DNA of 11,620 nucleotides from assembly GCA_016840245.1 (NCBI GenBank), contig JAEOST010000280.1, positions 1 through 11,620 on the forward strand. Direction: 5' to 3'. This document shows, piece by piece, positions 6,429-11,620 of this stretch. A program made the translations under genes and the position numbers. The DNA is from Candidatus Thorarchaeota archaeon. GTDB taxonomy: Archaea; Asgardarchaeota; Thorarchaeia; Thorarchaeales; Thorarchaeaceae. How positions within the stretch are numbered: the first letter of the stretch is position 1; every line of letters begins with the position of its first letter. A model generated the notes under the pieces. The model searched no databases. It saw nothing but the letters and a program-made list of their open reading frames with translations, and was not told where the DNA came from.

Positions 6429-8393
6429 ATGAAGAAACTCTTTCTCTGTACCTGCAACAACACTCTCAATAAAACCTTGGACTTTTCAAGAATTCAGAAG
6501 GAGATTGCAGGGGTCTTTGACACTGTTGAAACTGTTGATGGTCTGTGCCTAGAAGAGGGACTCAGTAAACTAAAACAGAGTATCTCAGTAGATGATAGAG
6601 TTGTGATAGGTGCATGTACATCTCAGATCATTGGAGTCCCCGTGAAGCAGCGCGTCAAGAATGACTTCATTTCCTTTGTACCCCTGAGAGAACATATTGT
6701 CTGGGTTCACTCTGACGAACCCAAGTCTGCTACAAACAAGGCAATAGTCATGCTGACAGATGCATCTGTCCAATCGGATTACTTGGAAAGTCCCACCGAG
6801 TTTGACGAGAGTGTTGCCAAGAAAGTTCTTGTCATTGGAGGTGGTATTGCTGGTCTTAGGGCCGCATCAGACCTCCACCGCTTGGGTGTGGGCGTCACAC
6901 TCCTAGAACCTGTAGGTCAGACTGAAGACAAGTATCTCGAAACTTCTAGTTTCATGAGCGACAGTGATTCTCTCGCACATGAATTCAAGATACTTCAAAA
7001 ATCCCTCTCGTGTGTGGAAAAAACTCAAGGGTCAGTGCAAGGGACTGATGGATACACAGGAGCCTATGAAGTTACATGGAAAGACGCATCAGGAACTACA
7101 ATCACCGAGGACTATGGAGCTATCATTGTTACCACAGGCAATCATCGTTACCTTCCCAATATAGCCAAGAAGTGTCGCTATGGTAAATCTGAGAGAGTCA
7201 TGACACTACAGAGTCTAGTCACAAAACCAAGAAAGAAGAGTACCAAGAAGAGTTCAACAGTCCTCATAGTAACGAATCCGTCAGCCCCGATGTATTCAGT
7301 AGAAGGCAGCAACCTCCTGAGGTCGGCAGAAATCTTAGCAAGTCAAGGAGATACTGTCTTTGTGTTGCACTCAGATATCAAAACTGAGGACGAAACACTC
7401 TATCGAAGAGCACGAGACTCAGGTGTAATCTTTGTTCGTGGTTCTCTGAACCGAGTGAAAGAGCACAATGATGGTATAGACTGTCGTATTGAAAACACAT
7501 TGGAGTCCATGAAGAGGAATGTGACTGTAGACACCATAGCAATCTGTCAACTAGTTGGTCCGACACCTGACACAGTTCATCTTGCTGAAACCCTAGGTGT
7601 AGAATGCGATCAGAACAGCTTCATCAAGACCAGATATAGCAAGATGAAACCAGTACAGACCACCAGACGAGGTATCTTCGTGGCTGGTGGTGCAAAGGCA
7701 CCTATGAGTCTAAAACGTGTGATAGCCTCGGCTCAGAATGCTGTCTTGGAGGCCTTCAAAACAATCAGATCACCCCTAAAGCGGTCAGGATGGATACCCG
7801 TTATTGATGAAGAAACATGTGATGTCTGTAAAGCCTGCATAGAGACATGTCCCAATGATGCATTAAGACTGTTTGATGACCGAGTTGTGCATATACCTGC
7901 GCACTGCGAATTCTGTGGTATCTGTGTATCCGCGTGTCCCACTCGCGCTATCGAGTTCCAGTCTCATAGTAAGGAGAGTCTGTTTGCTAGGCTTGAAACA
8001 ATTGCAAAGACACACAAACGTCTTGAGAAAGACAACTTTTTCACCCTAATCTATGCATGCAGTGAATGTGCCAATGCATCCATTGACCAAGCAGGTTTCA
8101 CTGGGAAGGGCTATCCTCCCAATTCCTACGTAATTCAGTTTCCATGTGCTGGTATGGTTTCACCAATTGAGATTCTAAAAGGTCTGGTAGTCGGCGCTGA
8201 TGATATCATAGTTGCCCACTGCCCACCCGGAGGTTGTCATCATCAGACAGGCGATCATACATCTGAGCTTGTGGTACAGCTCACGAAGGATATGCTGCGT
8301 GAGATTGGTCAGGACCCAGAACGTATTCGGGCCACGTATATGATTGCAGCGACGCCTGACAAGATACAGGAGGAGGTGGGACATCGTGGATAA
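6429..8393 (+). CDS. HdrA-like / ferredoxin / MvhD fusion (QmoB-like architecture)
   Basis: A 654-residue fusion. Residues 1-115 resemble the HdrA N-terminal domain (LFLC7-T-C9, then VVIGAC). An FAD-type Rossmann core starts at VIGGGIAG (135-142) and includes DSGVIFVRG, shared with the gene before. A two-cluster ferredoxin follows (C464/467/470/474 and C493/496/499/503). The C-terminal 115 residues form an MvhD-type domain (C544-x2-C547, C573 in FPCAG, C598-x4-C603-HH). The HdrA-specific cysteine motif is missing entirely: the equivalent strand reads VLIVTNPSAP and is followed by no cysteines. The GG(Y)-TFPTLDC block and the inserted ferredoxin are also absent. HdrA plus MvhD is the layout of QmoB. 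In Mvh complexes, MvhD links HdrA to a hydrogenase. The gene starts directly after the previous TAG, with a GGAGG site inside a G-run at 6413-6423. Confidence 0.83.
   Translation: MKKLFLCTCNNTLNKTLDFSRIQKEIAGVFDTVETVDGLCLEEGLSKLKQSISVDDRVVIGACTSQIIGVPVKQRVKNDFISFVPLREHIVWVHSDEPKSATNKAIVMLTDASVQSDYLESPTEFDESVAKKVLVIGGGIAGLRAASDLHRLGVGVTLLEPVGQTEDKYLETSSFMSDSDSLAHEFKILQKSLSCVEKTQGSVQGTDGYTGAYEVTWKDASGTTITEDYGAIIVTTGNHRYLPNIAKKCRYGKSERVMTLQSLVTKPRKKSTKKSSTVLIVTNPSAPMYSVEGSNLLRSAEILASQGDTVFVLHSDIKTEDETLYRRARDSGVIFVRGSLNRVKEHNDGIDCRIENTLESMKRNVTVDTIAICQLVGPTPDTVHLAETLGVECDQNSFIKTRYSKMKPVQTTRRGIFVAGGAKAPMSLKRVIASAQNAVLEAFKTIRSPLKRSGWIPVIDEETCDVCKACIETCPNDALRLFDDRVVHIPAHCEFCGICVSACPTRAIEFQSHSKESLFARLETIAKTHKRLEKDNFFTLIYACSECANASIDQAGFTGKGYPPNSYVIQFPCAGMVSPIEILKGLVVGADDIIVAHCPPGGCHHQTGDHTSELVVQLTKDMLREIGQDPERIRATYMIAATPDKIQEEVGHRG
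8369..8377 (+). promoter_or_regulatory. Ribosome-binding site that decides the GTG start at 8386
   Basis: GGAGGAGGT lies in the end of the upstream gene, eight bases before GTG 8386. The frame is open further upstream (to a TTG at 8344), but the extra 14 residues are arginine-rich and lie before this site, so they are not likely to be translated. Confidence 0.6.
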
Positions 8394-9300
8394 ACGAGAA
8401 CGACTCATCCAGAGGATACGCAATATTGCAGTACAGAGTCCAGTCAGAGTTCTCGATGTTCCAGAGAAGGTTGAGGGGTTTGGCAGTATCAACTACAGTC
8501 CCGCATCGTGCAGTGCATGTAACAAATGCATTGACGTCTGCGAGGTTGATGCTCTTGAACTGGATGCTATAGTTCAGCTTCCTGCTTATCTTGATGCGGT
8601 GATTCCTGAGAGTGGGTTTAGATCAAAGAACCGTGAATCTCTGATTTCTCTGCTTCAGACCCTTAAGCAGGATGGTGAAGTACAAGCAATCTCCGTACCA
8701 GTAGGTCTCTCGGGGTATGGTTCTATTGAATGGTCTGCTCAGAAATGCATCGCCTGTAGCAAGTGTGTTGAGATTTGTCCGGAGGACTGTCTAGAACTGG
8801 AGAAGAAGTATGACTTAGTGAGTGTCATTGGTGAAGTTGAGGTTCCTGAGCCAGTTTCAGTACCTGGCTGGGAACCATTCATTATCTGTTTTGTATGTTG
8901 GGAGTGTTCCCATGCCGCAGCTGACTTGGCAGGATTGATGCACCTGCATTATCCAACCAATGTACGTACAGTACGAGTGCCCTGTAGCGGAGCTGTGGAA
9001 CCCATTCAGATAATGACTGCTATGGAGAATGGAGTTGATGGAGTCTTGGTGACTGGATGTCTTCTCTCGGAGTGTCACTATGGTGGAGATGATCCTCTGG
9101 CTGGAAACTTCATGCAGGCTGACTTCGTATCCTTTTGGCAGAATCTGTTTGAGGAGATAGGTCTTGGAGGACGGTTACACATCGACTTTGCATCAGCTGC
9201 TATGGGCATTAAATTTGCTGAGATTGTGACTGAGTTTGTTGACAGAATAAAGAAACTGGGTCCCAGCCCCATCAGGGGGAGATTGGAGGAGGTGTCCTAA
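8386..9300 (+). CDS. Ferredoxin-repeat / MvhD fusion, iron-sulfur adapter subunit
   Basis: A 304-residue protein with two parts. Residues 1-160 contain two similar units 79 residues apart, each with a VP...GSI..S lead-in and a CxxCxxCxxxC set (C42/45/48/52 and C121/124/127/131). Residues 160-295 are an MvhD-type domain: C168, C171, C174 in CFVCWEC, then AAADLAG, C200 in VPCSG, and C225-x4-C230-HYGG. MvhD carries a [2Fe-2S] cluster and passes electrons from a hydrogenase or another donor to HdrA; that role is inferred here from family and position. The GTG start overlaps the previous gene by 8 bp (GTGGATAA), like the hdrC/hdrB junction. The TAA is followed with no gap by the TTG of hdrA, so the two are tightly coupled and their products probably bind each other. 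Confidence 0.87.
   Translation: MDKRERLIQRIRNIAVQSPVRVLDVPEKVEGFGSINYSPASCSACNKCIDVCEVDALELDAIVQLPAYLDAVIPESGFRSKNRESLISLLQTLKQDGEVQAISVPVGLSGYGSIEWSAQKCIACSKCVEICPEDCLELEKKYDLVSVIGEVEVPEPVSVPGWEPFIICFVCWECSHAAADLAGLMHLHYPTNVRTVRVPCSGAVEPIQIMTAMENGVDGVLVTGCLLSECHYGGDDPLAGNFMQADFVSFWQNLFEEIGLGGRLHIDFASAAMGIKFAEIVTEFVDRIKKLGPSPIRGRLEEVS
9285..9294 (+). promoter_or_regulatory. Ribosome-binding site for the TTG start of hdrA
   Basis: GGAGGAGGTG ends six bases before TTG 9301, supporting this unusual start codon. The next in-frame ATG would lie beyond the conserved N-terminal domain. Confidence 0.6.
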
Positions 9301-11328
9301 TTGGTCAAGAAGAAAAAGAACGAACACCGGATTGGAGTCTTCATTTGCAGCTGTGGAACAAACATTGGAGGAGTAATCAATGTTCGAAAGCTTGCTCGTG
9401 AGTTCAAAGACTATCCTGGTGTAGTGTTCACAACATCAAACATGTTCACTTGTTCAAAGGAGGGTCAGGATAAGATATCTGATGTAATCTCTAAACAAGA
9501 CCTCACTGGAGTTGTCATTGGTGCCTGTACTCCCAAGCTCCATGAACAACTATTCAGAGAGATTCTTGAGGAGTCCGGTCTCAATCCATTCCGTCTTGCT
9601 CAGGCAAATCTACGTGAGCATGATACTTGGGTTCATGGTGACAATCCAGATGAGGCCTACAATATAGCATACGACCTAGTAGTGGGTGCAATCGAGCGAG
9701 CTAAGAATCTTGAGGACATCGGGTTCGAGGAGTACCCTGTTGACAAGAGTGTACTCGTAATAGGTGCGGGGATAGCAGGAATCCAGTCTGCACTCGATCT
9801 AGCAGATAAGGGAATCAAGGTCTATCTTGTAGAGAAGTACATCTCAATTGGCGGTTATATGGCTCGCTTAGAGAAGACATTCCCAACACTTGACTGTTCA
9901 ATGTGTATTCTATCTCCCAAGCTCTCTGCTATTGAGCGCCACAAGAATATTGAGTTATTGAGCTACTCTGAGGTTGTCGAGATTGAGCGTGACTATGGAA
10001 ACTTCAAGGTCCAGATTCGAAAGAAACCAAGATTTGTCAATATTGAGGAGTGTATCAACTGTGGTGCTTGTGAGCGAAACTGTCCTGCAACAGGCATTGA
10101 TGAGTGGAACCTTGGACTTGCAGAGAGAAAGGCTGTGTACAAACCATTTCCGCAGTCTGTCCCAGGTGTGTATTTTCTTGACAAGGAGTCTTGTACTCAC
10201 TGGACTGATGGATGCACCATCTGCGCTGAGAAGTGTCCACGAGATGCTATCTCATACGAAGTGCAGGAAGAGATTGTCGAACTGAAGGTTGGTGCAATAG
10301 TTGCTGCAACTGGATTCCAAGAATTAGATATGGAAGAGCTACCTGAGTATGGTGGAGGGAAATTCACCAGGGTCATAACTGCAGGTCAGTATGGAAGATT
10401 GCTGAGCTTGGTTGGACCAACTGATGGGGAGGTACTTCTTCCTCCTGAGTTTAAGGAACGACCGAAGCACATTGCATACATCAATTGCGCAGGGTCACGC
10501 GACGAGAATCACAGGTCTTGGTGTTGCAACTTTGGATGTATGTATACACTCAGACATGCAGAGATGACTCACAGACTATATGGCAATGAGGTAGACCAGT
10601 GGATAATCTACCATGAGCTCCGTGCTGGAGGTAAGGAGTACGAGCAGTTCTACGGACGAGTAAGGGAGAGTGGAGTACGGTTCATTCGAGGATTCCCCGG
10701 TGACATGGTGGAAGAGAAGGATGGCTCTGTCAGTTTCACGGTGTTCGACCAGGGAACTGGTACTCTACTTCGACTGAACTTCGATCTAGTTGTCCTCACT
10801 ATGGCTGTTGATCCAACACATGGTGCAGCAGAACTTGCACATATGATTGGTGTCGATAGGAGTGAGGGAGGCTTCATGAAGGAGCTTCATCCAAAGCTTG
10901 AACCTGTCAACACTAAGTCGAGAGGCGTGTTCATTGCAGGTGCATGCCAGAGCCCTAAGGACATTCCTGCAAGTGTTGCAGATGGAAAAGCGGCTGCAAG
11001 TGCTGCCACATCACACGTGCTCAAGGGTAAGGTCCGAGTACAGATGGACAAGGCTACAGTAGATGAAACAATCTGTATAGGTTGTGGTTTGTGTGAGAAG
11101 GTCTGTCCATTCGCTGCAATTAGTATGACTGCACGTGATGATGGCCGTCAACTGGCTGAGGTGAGTTCCATACTGTGTACTGGCTGTGGTAAGTGTCAGG
11201 TTGTATGCCCGACTGGAGCCATGCGACGTAAACATTTCACCACTGAACAGATTGAGGCTGAGATTCTAGGTCTTATTGCAGCACATAAGAAACGAGAACA
11301 GACTGAGAGCACTGAGCAAATAAGCTAA
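9301..11328 (+). CDS. hdrA: Heterodisulfide reductase subunit A (HdrA), full length
   Basis: A 675-residue protein with the full HdrA layout. It has an N-terminal domain (FIC16-SC18-G, then GACTPKLHE), an FAD site VIGAGIAG (153-160) and the GGYMARLEKTFPTLDC199-SMC202 block. The inserted ferredoxin follows (C251/254/257/261, then C298-x6-C305-x2-C308-x3-C312), then the flavin domain, then a C-terminal two-cluster ferredoxin (C592/595/598/602 and C626/629/632/636). HdrA carries the FAD at which flavin-based electron bifurcation takes place in methanogens; bifurcation here is inference. The HdrA-specific cysteine motif is rearranged: C396-x11-C408-C409-x3-C413, where the usual pattern is C-x11-C-x3-CC. 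The start is TTG 9301, supported by GGAGGAGGTG. It is the last gene of the operon; downstream comes a 66-bp gap and a DsrE-family gene. Confidence 0.94.
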   Translation: MVKKKKNEHRIGVFICSCGTNIGGVINVRKLAREFKDYPGVVFTTSNMFTCSKEGQDKISDVISKQDLTGVVIGACTPKLHEQLFREILEESGLNPFRLAQANLREHDTWVHGDNPDEAYNIAYDLVVGAIERAKNLEDIGFEEYPVDKSVLVIGAGIAGIQSALDLADKGIKVYLVEKYISIGGYMARLEKTFPTLDCSMCILSPKLSAIERHKNIELLSYSEVVEIERDYGNFKVQIRKKPRFVNIEECINCGACERNCPATGIDEWNLGLAERKAVYKPFPQSVPGVYFLDKESCTHWTDGCTICAEKCPRDAISYEVQEEIVELKVGAIVAATGFQELDMEELPEYGGGKFTRVITAGQYGRLLSLVGPTDGEVLLPPEFKERPKHIAYINCAGSRDENHRSWCCNFGCMYTLRHAEMTHRLYGNEVDQWIIYHELRAGGKEYEQFYGRVRESGVRFIRGFPGDMVEEKDGSVSFTVFDQGTGTLLRLNFDLVVLTMAVDPTHGAAELAHMIGVDRSEGGFMKELHPKLEPVNTKSRGVFIAGACQSPKDIPASVADGKAAASAATSHVLKGKVRVQMDKATVDETICIGCGLCEKVCPFAAISMTARDDGRQLAEVSSILCTGCGKCQVVCPTGAMRRKHFTTEQIEAEILGLIAAHKKREQTESTEQIS

Positions 11329-11394
11329 ATGCCACACTCATAGACGACATGGTTCTAGCGATTTATTCAAATTACATGTGACGTTAGTTTCTCT
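11329..11394 (+). promoter_or_regulatory. Short gap with possible promoter for the DsrE-family gene
   Basis: The gap is 66 bp. An AT-rich stretch TTTATTCAAAT around 11362-11373 is centred about 27 bp before the ATG at 11395, and no Shine-Dalgarno sequence is present. A separate leaderless message is therefore plausible, although read-through from the hdr operon cannot be excluded. I see no clear terminator. Confidence 0.3.
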
Positions 11395-11620
11395 ATGAGC
11401 TTTCTATTGATATTGAATGATCCTCCATATGGAACTGAACGTTCTTACAATGGTTTCCGACTCGCTATGGCCCTCCAGAAAGAAAATCCTAAAGCTGAGA
11501 TCAACATCTTCCTAATTGGTGACGCTGTGTCCTGCGCAGTTGCAGGTCAGAAGACTCCTGATGGCTATTATAATCTTGAGAGAATGATTAGAGCAGTGTT
11601 AACAAAGAAGGCAACTATCA
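11395..11620 (+). CDS. DsrE-family protein, partial (C-terminus off the right edge)
   Basis: The first 75 residues are open to the window edge. They show the DsrE/YchN-like pattern: a first strand LLILNDPPYG, then ERSYNGFRLAMAL helix, then strand INIFLIGDAVSCA with Cys47, and GQKTPDGYYNLERM. Family members of about 110-120 residues fold like DsrE/TusD and often form oligomers; some carry sulfur on a cysteine, while others have no known role. Cys47 sits directly after the GDAV turn, and whether it is the active cysteine cannot be judged from a partial protein. The start is the ATG at 11395. It lies on the same strand 66 bp after hdrA, so a link to the Hdr system is possible. DsrE-like proteins also occur with Hdr-like sulfur oxidation genes, though that cluster has a different layout. 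Confidence 0.82.
   Translation, partial: MSFLLILNDPPYGTERSYNGFRLAMALQKENPKAEINIFLIGDAVSCAVAGQKTPDGYYNLERMIRAVLTKKATI

Noticed and set aside
8175..8492. Reverse-strand 105-codon open frame
   Set aside because: It lies opposite the MvhD-fusion and ferredoxin-MvhD genes, which have clear cysteine motifs. Its product shows no domain, so it is a shadow frame.
10192..10236. Apparent insertion in the second inserted-ferredoxin motif of HdrA (C-x6-C-x2-C-x3-C)
   Set aside because: From memory, this longer first spacing is usual in HdrA proteins, so it is not counted as unusual.
9974..10285. Forward 103-codon open frame inside hdrA, plus several reverse frames there
   Set aside because: All lie within the hdrA coding region, where the ferredoxin cysteine motifs fix the true frame. 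Serine/leucine-rich products are typical of alternative frames.
1..11620. CRISPR arrays, insertion sequences, tRNA or rRNA genes
   Set aside because: I looked for regularly spaced repeats, transposase motifs, cloverleaf-like stretches and conserved rRNA segments and saw none. A covariance-model scan was not possible.

Overview
The window looks like chromosomal DNA from an uncultured archaeon. The evidence is a heterodisulfide reductase (Hdr) gene cluster with MvhD-type domains, a winged-helix/V4R regulatory pair, TATA-like boxes about 25 bp upstream of genes that lack a Shine-Dalgarno site, and strong GGAGG-type sites inside the operon with ATG, GTG and TTG starts. Asgard (Thorarchaeota-like) or a related lineage is my guess from gene style; the window contains no marker that settles it.

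Left part (1-3540). A partial OsmC-family gene runs leftward off the window edge. It is divergent from a small winged-helix regulator and a V4R-domain sensor, which look like a two-gene unit. Next comes an unrecognised 240-residue protein. A decayed stretch (about 2263-2685) follows, holding the C-terminal stub of a CPBP-type membrane protease and an orphan coding fragment. A leftward metallo-beta-lactamase-fold hydrolase (RNase Z/arylsulfatase type) closes this part. Short repeated motifs in the divergent or upstream gaps look like operators.

Right part (3732-11328). Six genes on the plus strand are packed with gaps of 0 bp or overlaps of 1-8 bp: hdrC, hdrB, a short HdrA-like flavoprotein (QmoA-like), an HdrA-like/ferredoxin/MvhD fusion (QmoB-like), a ferredoxin-repeat/MvhD fusion, and a full-length hdrA. 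Together they could form one cytoplasmic electron-transfer machine: three FAD-type HdrA paralogues, many [4Fe-4S] clusters, two MvhD docking domains, and HdrCB with two complete CCG cysteine sets as the thiol/disulfide catalytic end. No hydrogenase, formate dehydrogenase, membrane cytochrome, AprAB or DsrAB is present in the window, so the electron donor and the disulfide or sulfur substrate are unknown. The three HdrA paralogues differ in the HdrA-specific cysteine motif: canonical in one, rearranged in one, lost in one.

Right edge (11395-11620). The start of a DsrE-family gene follows the operon on the same strand. With OsmC, V4R and HdrB nearby, thiol or sulfur chemistry is a recurring theme, but this is inference from neighbours.
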